A stretch of 64,000 bases of DNA, taken from contig JAHJMN010000146.1 in assembly GCA_018821305.1 (NCBI GenBank), forward strand, positions 21,250 to 85,249, given 5' to 3'. Every line of letters starts with the position of its first letter. The first letter of the stretch is position 1. Both the position numbers and the translations under genes were made by a program. Shown here in pieces: positions 55,081 to 63,881 of the stretch. The stretch comes from Myxococcota bacterium (GTDB lineage Bacteria > Myxococcota_A > Polyangia > HGW-17). The notes below the pieces were generated by a model. The model had not been told where the DNA came from. It saw nothing but the letters and a program-made list of their open reading frames with translations, and made no database searches.

Positions 55081-57448
55081 TTTTTTCTCCCTGGCCGGGA
55101 TAAGCAACCCTCTCATGATGCATGCTACTCAGAGTTGTAATAAAACTACTTGCAATATCACTCAGATTTCGAAGAGTAAGTTCGCAAGCATCAAGTTGGC
55201 CATCAGTAAACTTTTTATTGATTATAGCAAGAACGGTTTCTTTAATAGTATTTACGTCAAATTTTGTAGTTTTGTTTCCACCCTGAACACTCATAACCTT
55301 GCTTTTAACCGCTGCTTCTACGGCATCGGCCAGCATCAGAATTCCAGCTTCCCGGGTTTGAGGTATAGGTCCAGGGTAGCGGTAGTCTTCCTCACGAACA
55401 ACTTCTTCGGGACCAGCCTGTTCTTTTGCTCTAGCAAAGAAGTATTCGATGAGGGTAGTTCCATGATGAGATGTCGCAACATTAATAACTTCTGCCGGAA
55501 AACCAGCTTTTTCAAGAATTTCTCTTGAATCCTTCACATGATTTTTGATTACCAGCGCACTCATAGAGGGTTTTAGTTTGTTATGTGGATTATCCCCCGT
55601 CTGGTTTTCAATAAAATATTTAGGTTGCTTAGTTTTTCCGATATCATGGTACATAGCAGCAATTTTAACTAAAAGACCATTTGCTCCAACCTTTTTGGCT
55701 GCAGCAAAAGCCAACTCACTCACCTGATGAGAGTGTTGGAATGTTCCACTTGCTTTTTCACGGAGTTCAACCTGCAGAGGATGTTCGGTGTTGGCAAGTT
55801 CCAGCATTTTTATATCTGTAACATAATCACCGATATGCTCCAGCAACGGGAGTAACGCTGACATAATTACACTAAGTACTATACCTCCGATACCCACAGC
55901 TATATAGTATTTCAGGGTAATGAATCTAAGAAATTCACCAGAGCCGAGACGATATAAAGTCATTAACACAAATCCAGTAGCAATTACTGTGAGACCAGCT
56001 TTCCAGAGGACATACCGATGTTCAATACGAGTAGCGGTCATGGATGAGAAAAGACCCGTAATGAAAAAAAACAAGGCTATATGAATCGGAGCACCGATGC
56101 TCCATGTTGCAAGAAAACTAATTACCATGGTGAAAAACACTGACATTCTGGTTCCCATGAGCACTCTTACCAGAATAGAACTTGCCGCCGCAGGGAAAAT
56201 TGCTGGATAAATGACTGCATCAGTTCCGGGATAAAATGCATTGACAATAAGTCCAGATATTTTAACGAGAACCAGTATGAGAATAATAAGAAGCCCTGAA
56301 ATGACAAAATCCCGTGGTGAATTGCGTTTTCCTCCGAACTGTTGAGTTGTAGAAAGTCCAATCATGAGGAAAAATATGCTTATTATGCCAAAATATCCCA
56401 TAAACCAGAGAAGTCTTTCTCCGAAAGGAGTGAGCATGGCATTATATATTTTTACAGTTTCCAGAGAGACTGTTCCGCCTTTTGCAAGTATGATCGTTCC
56501 CTTTTTATAAGTTTTAGTTCCGAAACTGTAATTCTTTCGAATTTCTTCTCTCTTTTTCTCTGTTAATTCCGGCCTTTCAGTTATTCCAAGAGAAATACTT
56601 CCATTAGAGCCTATATGAGCCCTCACAAGCCCCATAGCCAGTACTTGAAGAGCTTTACGGGCATCTCGATCAAGACTGTCTTTATCTCCAAGGGCAAACC
56701 GTGTTTCAATTTCTGATTCAAACATTGCTGAAAGTCTTTTCATATCAACAATTTCTTTATAATCAGAACTGATATCTATTTTCTGTGGAAAACTGATATC
56801 ACCTTCTCTTGGATAACTGAGAACTTCAATTCCGTTTGGATGCGATCTTCTGAGCATCTCACGATTCTCTACAAGAATAAGATCTTTGAGTACGCTGGTA
56901 AAAATAGCCCTCAGCAACTGTTTTACCCTTGACATACTGATAGTGTTATAGAGAGACCAGAATGTAAGACTGTCTATTTTTGTTTTTGCAAGTTCATTGA
57001 ACCGAACTCGTGCGTGCTCGTCTTTCCCACGAAATATGGGATCGTTCATTGCTCTGAAAGCAAAAAGGATCTGATTTGACCAGAGATCAAGCCAGGCATT
57101 TCGTTTCATACTGAAAACTGCTTTGACGCTCTTAGCCTCCTCGTCTCTTTTCATCTGCAAAAGCTCTTTATCAGGAGTAAAAGTAAAATCTCTGCGGGAT
57201 ACTACTGGTTTTACAGCTTTTTTACCTATATCAGATTTACTAAGAGACCCGGGAAATAAATGGGTAACATTCACCACAAGGCTAGTTACAGTAATTGTAA
57301 ACACCAGAAATATGCCTATCCACCAGGAACTTGAGGCAGATTTATCCTCAATTGACTGTATTACAGGTACTTCAATGGCGCTTTCAGTATTTCTTGAAAC
57401 AAGTTTAAGACTGTTTCTCATCTTGGAATCCATTTTCCAGGAATACAC
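54968..57448 (-). CDS. 7TM-HD domain phosphohydrolase (PgpH/YqfF-like)
   Basis: extracellular 7TMR-HDED region, seven hydrophobic segments, HD motif AAMYHDIGKTKQPKYFIENQ; adjacent to ybeY. Confidence 0.93.
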   Translation of the reverse strand: MYSWKMDSKMRNSLKLVSRNTESAIEVPVIQSIEDKSASSSWWIGIFLVFTITVTSLVVNVTHLFPGSLSKSDIGKKAVKPVVSRRDFTFTPDKELLQMKRDEEAKSVKAVFSMKRNAWLDLWSNQILFAFRAMNDPIFRGKDEHARVRFNELAKTKIDSLTFWSLYNTISMSRVKQLLRAIFTSVLKDLILVENREMLRRSHPNGIEVLSYPREGDISFPQKIDISSDYKEIVDMKRLSAMFESEIETRFALGDKDSLDRDARKALQVLAMGLVRAHIGSNGSISLGITERPELTEKKREEIRKNYSFGTKTYKKGTIILAKGGTVSLETVKIYNAMLTPFGERLLWFMGYFGIISIFFLMIGLSTTQQFGGKRNSPRDFVISGLLIILILVLVKISGLIVNAFYPGTDAVIYPAIFPAAASSILVRVLMGTRMSVFFTMVISFLATWSIGAPIHIALFFFITGLFSSMTATRIEHRYVLWKAGLTVIATGFVLMTLYRLGSGEFLRFITLKYYIAVGIGGIVLSVIMSALLPLLEHIGDYVTDIKMLELANTEHPLQVELREKASGTFQHSHQVSELAFAAAKKVGANGLLVKIAAMYHDIGKTKQPKYFIENQTGDNPHNKLKPSMSALVIKNHVKDSREILEKAGFPAEVINVATSHHGTTLIEYFFARAKEQAGPEEVVREEDYRYPGPIPQTREAGILMLADAVEAAVKSKVMSVQGGNKTTKFDVNTIKETVLAIINKKFTDGQLDACELTLRNLSDIASSFITTLSSMHHERVAYPGQGEKNVNRRNSSTFPVVEPDKERMASSGSHKTPSENGTVRK

Positions 57449-57475
57449 GTAGATATCCCGGATAATATTGAAGAT

Positions 57476-57549
57476 AATGGGTGGTTTTGATAGTAAAACC
57501 GCCGTATCACGGTCTTACTTTTATTTTAAAAGTAGAGGAAACCGCCCAT
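57476..57549 (-). promoter_or_regulatory. candidate structured 5' leader of the pgpH-like gene (alternative hairpins)
   Basis: GGCGGTTTT/AAAACCACC hairpin and competing ATGGGCGGTTT/AAACCACCCAT pairing; small hairpin ACTTTTA-AAA-TAAAAGT between. Confidence 0.35.
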
Positions 57550-57556
57550 CAACTGC

Positions 57557-57610
57557 TCAGATAAATATAATAACCAGAAGGAAAAATCCAACATAATAAT
57601 CCTGAGACAT
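57557..57610 (-). CDS. possible 17-aa hydrophobic leader ORF (MSQDYYVGFFLLVIIFI)
   Basis: ATG-to-TGA on the minus strand just upstream of the structured leader; purine-rich GAGAGGAT before ATG (spacing short). Confidence 0.25.
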   Translation of the reverse strand: MSQDYYVGFFLLVIIFI

Positions 57611-57979
57611 ATCCTCTCGGAAATAAAGTCTATAGCGTTAAGTATTTGTAAATTTAGCAATTTCTAACAGTTTAGGCTATTTTTTTATCCATTTATAACA
57701 TCCAGAAAAAATGAAATCAGGATATTTTTTGTATAGGTTTACTTTTTATATTTTTATTCTGAATACTTACTTTATTATTTTACGGATGTTAGCATTTTTT
57801 AAAACAATAGTGTTTTTTAAAACAAATAACTGAAATTTTGTATTATTTTAGACAAGAATTGATTCTAAAAGCATTTGTTAAGGATTTTTTCCAATAAGTA
57901 TATTGATTGTTTCGCCGGGATCTGATAATTTTCGCCCCTGTACTTTATGGAGCAGTTATAAATTAATGTATAACTGAAT

Positions 57980-59155
57980 GTGGAGTTAAGCGTGGCAAAG
58001 AAACATGTAATGACAAAACAAGAACTTAGACAGCCGGATGTAATTTCCGGTTACTTTTTACGTATGTGGGAAAACATCCGCAATAACTGGAAACCAATAG
58101 TTTATTCTGGTATCGGCATCGGAGTCATTACCATATTTATTTTTATTTATATATGGTATGCTCACAACAGGGATGAAAAGGGCTCCAGAGTCCTTGTAAA
58201 GAGTCTGGATATGATGCTAAGCCCAGTGGATGAGGCTGCTGCAGACGAAAAGCTTGTTCCCGGTCAGAGAAAAGCTTTAAAGTCCTATAGAGAGTTGTTT
58301 GAAAAATCCCACCAGTTATTCACTAAGAATCTTGGCAGTTGTGGTAGATCCAAATCCTGTAACTTTATCTATGCACTTCGGGGCCGCTGTTCTTTTGAAC
58401 TTGCTTTTCTTGATACGGCAAATCGTGACAAACACCTTAAAAGTGCCATTTCCGATTTAAATACAGCCTGGAATAAAATTACTGGTTTTGCATGTGCCTC
58501 ATCTCTGGAAACACTTGCGATGGCCAAGGAATCTCTTGGGGATTTCAATGGCGCTCTTGCAGCATATCGTGAATTAGCAACGGCAGCGGGTGATGCTTAC
58601 ACGGGCCAGGCTCTTATCCATCAGGCTCGAATTCTTGAACTACAAGGAAAGAAAGATGAAGCTGTAAAGCTTTATCAGGACATTACTAAGACAAAGAGTA
58701 CTGGAATTTTAGCTGAACAAGAAAAAGCCCTTGAGAACCAGATGGCTTATATTAAAGCTTTCTCTCAGATTTCCAGTGGTAACGAGCAACAGATTCAAGC
58801 TATTTTCAATGCGATGAGACGGGCTCAGATGAATCTTGCCCAATTACGTGCTACCGCTTCTATTTCAGATCCTGGTCATTATGCCAAACAGAGACTTGCA
58901 TTTCTGGATCTTGGCTTGAATATTGAATCAAAAGATAACAAAGCACCCACTCCGGCTCCAGCCCCAGCTCCGGTTGCAATGCCAGCTCCGGCCCCGGCTC
59001 CAGTCCCGGCTCCAGTCCCGGCTCCAGCTCCAGCCCCAGCTCCGGTTGCAATGCCTGCGCCAGTTATGGCTGCAATGCCTGCTCCCGTTATGGCTGCAAT
59101 GCCCGCGCCAGTTATGGCTGCAATGCCCGCGCCAGTTATGAACCCCATGAACTGA
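57980..59155 (+). CDS. TM-anchored tetratricopeptide protein with Ala/Pro/Met repeat tail
   Basis: TM IVYSGIGIGVITIFIFIYIWYAH; TPR-like helices; tail APAPVPAPVPAPAPAPAPVAMPAPVMAAMPAPVMAAMPAPVM. Confidence 0.8.
   Translation: MELSVAKKHVMTKQELRQPDVISGYFLRMWENIRNNWKPIVYSGIGIGVITIFIFIYIWYAHNRDEKGSRVLVKSLDMMLSPVDEAAADEKLVPGQRKALKSYRELFEKSHQLFTKNLGSCGRSKSCNFIYALRGRCSFELAFLDTANRDKHLKSAISDLNTAWNKITGFACASSLETLAMAKESLGDFNGALAAYRELATAAGDAYTGQALIHQARILELQGKKDEAVKLYQDITKTKSTGILAEQEKALENQMAYIKAFSQISSGNEQQIQAIFNAMRRAQMNLAQLRATASISDPGHYAKQRLAFLDLGLNIESKDNKAPTPAPAPAPVAMPAPAPAPVPAPVPAPAPAPAPVAMPAPVMAAMPAPVMAAMPAPVMAAMPAPVMNPMN
59045..59140 (+). repeat. 24-bp tandem repeat x4 in coding sequence (AMPAPVMA)
   Basis: four consecutive units of G(TT/CT)GCAATGCC(T/C)GC(G/T)CC(A/C)GTTATG. 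Confidence 0.85.
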
Positions 59156-59167
59156 TAAGTGTGAATT

Positions 59168-60292
59168 ATGAAGTTTTTCTTTTTCTTTCTGCTTACAATA
59201 CTGACAGGGTGCATATCTCCTTCTCAGAATCGTATTAATTCAGGCGAAGGACCATCATCAAGTGTTCTTACAATAAGATGGGAAAAGAAAATCATTTCTG
59301 CCGTAAGATTTTCAAATATTCCTGAGCAATTTTCAACTCCAAGATTCAGTTCTGATGGTAGTCGTATTTTCATCGGTGCCTCTGATGGGTTAATGAGATG
59401 TATTTCGATTAACAAAAATTTGATTTGGAAAACTAAACTTTTCAGTCCAATTCACTCCAGAGCACTCCTTCTTGAAGATAAAGATGCTCTCATTATTGGT
59501 ACTATATCTGGAGAACTCTATAGGCTTAGTATAAAAACTGGAAAAATAAAGTGGAAGTTCAAAGGTTTTGGCAGTTTTTTAGGTGACACTATATATAAAA
59601 ATGGTGTTGTTTATGCTGTTACTGCTAAAAATATGTTATATGCCGTCAGTCTTGATGATGGAAAACTTCACTGGTCACGGAGACATGAAACTCTCGGTGG
59701 ATTTACGGTTCGAGGACACTCGTCACCAGCTATTTCCGGGAAAAATCTGATTTACGGTTTAAGTGACGGAAGATATCTGAATGTTGATATTCAAAACCGT
59801 GGACAGATAATCTGGTCAGCCTCACTGGAAAAGCTTGAAGATGAAAATTACATTGATGCTGATGCGAAACCAGTAATTGATGGAAATATTGTGTATGTAT
59901 CCACTTATCGTCAGGGGATAACTGCTCTGGACCTTAAGACAGGCTCGCCACTTTGGCGATTCAGAGCGTATGGTGTTACTTTTATTAAAAAAATGGAAGA
60001 TCGCCTGTACTTTGTTTCACCAACTTCTGGTATTCACTGTATTTCTACAACTGGAAGGCTGATATGGCGGCAGTATGTTGATTTAGGTACCCCTGGTGAG
60101 ATTCTCATTAGAGGTAGACGTATGCTGATTCCTTTTGATAAAGTTGGTATCATTTCTATTGATCCTCTGACAGGATTCTTTCTACAGCGTTTCGACAGTG
60201 GAAATGGCGTCAGTGGAAACCTTGAACAATTTTCAAAAGGCGTTTCATTCCTTTCAAATTCCGGTTCTGTTTATCTCATGGATCTTAAATGA
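59168..60292 (+). CDS. PQQ-like beta-propeller lipoprotein (BamB-like fold)
   Basis: lipobox LTGCIS; repeats LIIGTISGELYRLSIKTGKIKWKFKGFG, LYAVSLDDGKLHWSRRHE, ALDLKTGSPLWRFRAYG. Confidence 0.85.
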   Translation: MKFFFFFLLTILTGCISPSQNRINSGEGPSSSVLTIRWEKKIISAVRFSNIPEQFSTPRFSSDGSRIFIGASDGLMRCISINKNLIWKTKLFSPIHSRALLLEDKDALIIGTISGELYRLSIKTGKIKWKFKGFGSFLGDTIYKNGVVYAVTAKNMLYAVSLDDGKLHWSRRHETLGGFTVRGHSSPAISGKNLIYGLSDGRYLNVDIQNRGQIIWSASLEKLEDENYIDADAKPVIDGNIVYVSTYRQGITALDLKTGSPLWRFRAYGVTFIKKMEDRLYFVSPTSGIHCISTTGRLIWRQYVDLGTPGEILIRGRRMLIPFDKVGIISIDPLTGFFLQRFDSGNGVSGNLEQFSKGVSFLSNSGSVYLMDLK

Positions 60293-60912
60293 AATCCTTC
60301 CTGTGTCTGTCATTGGTTCTTCTTTTTGCATGTAAATCAGAAAAAACTGAAGTCTTTCGCAATGATCTTGACGTTATTTCTCGTATGAAAAAACGCAAAA
60401 TGCTTAAATGTGCTAAAAAAACAGTGTGGTACATTGATAATGATGGAGATGGATACGGCGACGACAAGAAAAGTCAGGAAGCCTGTTCCCAGCCGGATGG
60501 ATATGTTGCTACCGGTGGAGATTGCGATGATTCTGATGAACGCGTACACCCGAAACAGACTGAATATTTTTCTATTCCGCGTAAAGATGGTTCCTTTGAC
60601 TTTGATTGTGATGGAAAACAAACTCCAAGGCTCACTGTGAGAGCCTATTGTGAAGTACATGCAAATAAAAAGGGATGCAACCATTCCAGTGGATGGGATA
60701 TAAAAGCCTCTCAAAAAATACCGGACTGTGGTGTCCCGGAAAACTGGGCATGGAATGAATGTAGAACTGAATTGCTGGATGAAAAAGCAACTACCGATGC
60801 GACTGCTCAAGCCAAAACTCCGTCATCTCCCATTGTAAAACCCCCTTCAAAAGCTGTGCATCAGTGCTGGTCTGGAAAACTTCAGTGGAAAAAAAGACAA
60901 CTTTGTCGCTAG
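60289..60912 (+). CDS. lipoprotein with MopE-like putative metal-binding motif
   Basis: WYIDNDGDGYGDDKKSQEACSQPDGYVATGGDCDDSDERVHPKQTEY; ATGA overlap with the upstream gene. Confidence 0.85.
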   Translation: MKSFLCLSLVLLFACKSEKTEVFRNDLDVISRMKKRKMLKCAKKTVWYIDNDGDGYGDDKKSQEACSQPDGYVATGGDCDDSDERVHPKQTEYFSIPRKDGSFDFDCDGKQTPRLTVRAYCEVHANKKGCNHSSGWDIKASQKIPDCGVPENWAWNECRTELLDEKATTDATAQAKTPSSPIVKPPSKAVHQCWSGKLQWKKRQLCR

Positions 60913-61502
60913 ACCGCTTCATGAGTAAAAGGACCGAAATCTAAAAAGTGAATATTTACGGCCAGTCTTTGTAATTATATATTGATATTAGATGTTTATG
61001 ACCTAAACCTGTTACCTGTTTGCCTGACTTGAGTTCCTGTTTAAGATTTTAGGTAACCAGAAAATCAGTTGCAGTAACAGGACAATCAGGCTCATTCCTG
61101 AAGCATTTCTTTAGAATAATTTTCAATCGTATAACTCAGGAAGCGGAATAGAAACTATACTAATCAGTTAGTGAATGTTTGAAGTAAATAGTTCGTGTCC
61201 TGTAATACCAAATTTTCAAGTTTACACCAAATTTGTACACAGGACATTAAGAATGAAGACCTTGAAATTATTATAGTGTTCTGAATAGTATGTTTTCCTA
61301 AACATGCTCAATTTTGATAAAAATTGAATTTCAGGACACGAACTAAATAATCAATAAATACAACGTCATATAATAATTACAGATACACAGGAAATCAGGA
61401 AACAGGGGCAGGTTCAGGTCATAACCATTAAACATCAATGTAAATTTAGAAAGGATGGAAGCAGAAATGCTCGTTCGATTCTTTTAAACAGGACGCAGTC
61501 TA
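60910..61502. repeat. composite mosaic repeat (family C/D) carrying a nested family B element
   Basis: left terminus TAGACCGCTTC..., right terminus ...GACGCAGTCTA; internal modules inverted relative to each other; family B copy at 61191-61343. Confidence 0.75.
61191..61343 (+). mobile_element. 153-bp MITE-like element, family B (copy B2), nested in family C/D repeat with TAAATA direct repeats
   Basis: 12-bp perfect terminal inverted repeats GTTCGTGTCCTG / CAGGACACGAAC; TAAATA at 61185-61190 and 61344-61349; apparent empty site GAAGTAAATAACCAATAAATACAACG at 10753. Confidence 0.75.
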
Positions 61503-61516
61503 AAATATGTGGGACT

Positions 61517-63232
61517 TTAGATATTATTGGAAATACCAGTGTAGAAGCAGGGAGTATATTTTTCTGGCGGAAGTTTTGCGGCTTCTTCAGGTTTAACTTT
61601 TCGGTCAAGTTTGAATGAAAGAGCACGGCGAAGTTCAGGTCTTATTTCAAGTTTGTTGTTGCGAACAAGTTTACGACACATATATTTAATTGCTTTATCA
61701 TAAGCTTTGATAGAGCGCGCCGTCATCTTGTTTTTCTGCTCTTTTTCCATTGCTTCAAAATCTGTTTTTGAAGGGAGTTGTTTTTCTTCAAGAATAACTA
61801 TTCTGTAGCCCTTGGAATTGCCTTGTTTTTCCGTAAGCACTTTTGGCAGTACTGTTCCTTTTTTATCAAGATTCCAAATTTCTCTGGCTGTTTCTCTAGT
61901 AATTCTCGGTGGATTACCCTTGAGAGGGCTAATGGGACCTTCAGTCATAAGTTCAGGAAGATCTTTAATATCAGTAGGTTTTTTGCCTTTTTTAAGTTCG
62001 TCCAAAACTCGACTGGCTGTTTCTGATGCAAGTTTATCAGCCTTTGTATTTATAATGAGTTGATTAGCTGCCCGTTTAAGAGCCTCGTCCGGTGATGCTT
62101 TGCCACCTTTTTCTTGCTCAACGAAGACAAAAAGTGCACCGTCTTTAACAAAGATCGGGCCTTCAATTGCTCCGACTTTACCTTTAAAAATGGTGCTTTT
62201 TACTTCTTTTTCAAGGGAAGAAGAAACCTCTTCAACCCAACCCATAAGTTTGTAATCAACTTTGTCAGCCCCGATATCAGTGACCGCTTGAGCCATATTC
62301 TCGCCCGTAAGTTTTGCTTTCATGTCCTTGAGACCTTTGATTTTATCAGCAAACTCCGGAAGTGCCTTTTCGAGAGCATCCAGACTCTGGTCTTTTTGAT
62401 CCTTCACTTTGGCATAGAAATCAGCGTTACGAACGAGCAAAGTACGAACTTTGCGCATAAGAGGCATGTCGCTGTATTTTTTGTTGTTTTTCTTCAGTTC
62501 TTCTTCGGCACTTTTTTTGCCTTCAGGAGATTTCAAAAATGCAGCGATTTCTTCGTCGCCAACCATAATGCCATTCTTGAAATTATCCGGTGAGAAGATT
62601 GCTGTTTTATAAAGCATTCCAATGTTTTCGGTCTGGTAGGTAATCCAGTTTTCGTTACTGAGATTGCCGTGCCCAAAAAGGAATGTATATTTGTATGTCA
62701 TGGCTGATAGTTCTTCAACCTGTTGATCTAAAAAGTGATTTACATCATAAAAGCCCTGGATTCTTCTTACCCAATTGTGAAACCACTGGTAGTTGAAATT
62801 TGCAGGTTTTTTTGTTTTCGGATCGATTGGGAACCCTCCCCAATAACTCAGAGGGTACTCCTGACCGAAAATAATAACTCTGTTATTCATTATAAGATCT
62901 TCAGCATCTCTTCGGGTAAAACGAATACCATTTTTATCTGCTAACTTGGCAAGAAGTTTTCTTTCCAGAATTTTATCCAGAGCAAAACGATTCAGAGTAA
63001 CAGAATAAGTAGTCTTTCGCTCGTCCCGGAGCATCCATCCAGTAAAATGGAAACTGTAATTCCAGTCCTGGGTAGAAATATTTTGTCCGTCAATACTTCC
63101 GTATTTATCGCTGTCACCGCAGGAAAGCTTATTGGACGCTGGTCCGAAACTGATAACGAAGGTTAAAATAATTGCTCCCAGTATAAGATAAATGACTATG
63201 GACTGGGATTTAGTACGAAGAATATCAAGCAT
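61517..63232 (-). CDS. PpiD/SurA-like peptidyl-prolyl isomerase-type foldase
   Basis: MLDILRTKSQSIVIYLILGAIILTFVISFGP TM anchor; SurA_N-like region; start moved to ATG at 63232. Confidence 0.8.
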   Translation of the reverse strand: MLDILRTKSQSIVIYLILGAIILTFVISFGPASNKLSCGDSDKYGSIDGQNISTQDWNYSFHFTGWMLRDERKTTYSVTLNRFALDKILERKLLAKLADKNGIRFTRRDAEDLIMNNRVIIFGQEYPLSYWGGFPIDPKTKKPANFNYQWFHNWVRRIQGFYDVNHFLDQQVEELSAMTYKYTFLFGHGNLSNENWITYQTENIGMLYKTAIFSPDNFKNGIMVGDEEIAAFLKSPEGKKSAEEELKKNNKKYSDMPLMRKVRTLLVRNADFYAKVKDQKDQSLDALEKALPEFADKIKGLKDMKAKLTGENMAQAVTDIGADKVDYKLMGWVEEVSSSLEKEVKSTIFKGKVGAIEGPIFVKDGALFVFVEQEKGGKASPDEALKRAANQLIINTKADKLASETASRVLDELKKGKKPTDIKDLPELMTEGPISPLKGNPPRITRETAREIWNLDKKGTVLPKVLTEKQGNSKGYRIVILEEKQLPSKTDFEAMEKEQKNKMTARSIKAYDKAIKYMCRKLVRNNKLEIRPELRRALSFKLDRKVKPEEAAKLPPEKYTPCFYTGISNNI

Positions 63233-63462
63233 ATGAGTCCTCCAAAAAACTATACAGATACACCCTCCGGGCGTACGAGCGCAAAATATAATGAAAACGG
63301 AACATTTAATCAACCAGTTAGTGTCCGGAAAGAAAGAAATTTTAAAATAAACTGTCAAAGGACTGAATTTAATTAAGATGTGCTATGAAAAAAATTAAAT
63401 TTATAAAGAAATTTCCGTTTGACTTGCAGAACTGGTTCAGCAATGATTAAATCCAATAAGGA

Positions 63463-63843
63463 TTGTATAGTGTGTCTATAAAACAATTTGTCATAATCAA
63501 AAATCAATCAATATATATTATAACGTCTCTTATAATAATATTGTTCATCAGTTTCAGTTCTTCATGCCGGGACCCGGGAATTCAATTTACTCGAAGAATT
63601 GAATCTGATAAAGGCATGGATCATACAGGGCTGGTTTTTGAAAATGACGGTAAAATCGTTGTTACCGTAAAGATTTTCAGACCGGGGAAAGTATACTACG
63701 AGTATACCATAACTCCAGGTATGACTTTCCGCATAACCGTTGCCCCGGGAGATGCTCGAATTGAAATAAAACCAGGGAAAAGGGTATTTACTATTCGCTT
63801 TAAAGCTGGCCATCGATATTATTTCAATCTGGGTGATGTCTAA
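63463..63843 (+). CDS. small putative lipoprotein
   Basis: hydrophobic N-terminus with SSSCRD; beta-rich C-terminus. Confidence 0.5.
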   Translation: MYSVSIKQFVIIKNQSIYIITSLIIILFISFSSSCRDPGIQFTRRIESDKGMDHTGLVFENDGKIVVTVKIFRPGKVYYEYTITPGMTFRITVAPGDARIEIKPGKRVFTIRFKAGHRYYFNLGDV

Positions 63844-63845
63844 TA

Positions 63846-63881
63846 TTTCAGGACATTAACTAACTAGTTCGTGTCCTGAAA
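63846..63881. repeat. outward-facing pair of repeat termini forming an inverted repeat
   Basis: TTTCAGGACA-TTAACTAACTAGTTCG-TGTCCTGAAA, 10-bp perfect arms, directly after a stop codon. Confidence 0.75.

Noticed and set aside
58879-59214. Minus-strand GAGAGAGA-type ORFs opposite the APAP tail
   Set aside because: Reverse reading of a Pro/Ala low-complexity repeat.
62114-62593. Plus-strand 159-aa ORF opposite the PpiD-like gene
   Set aside because: Phe/Lys-rich shadow ORF with no RBS or domain pattern; opposite-strand coding is strong.
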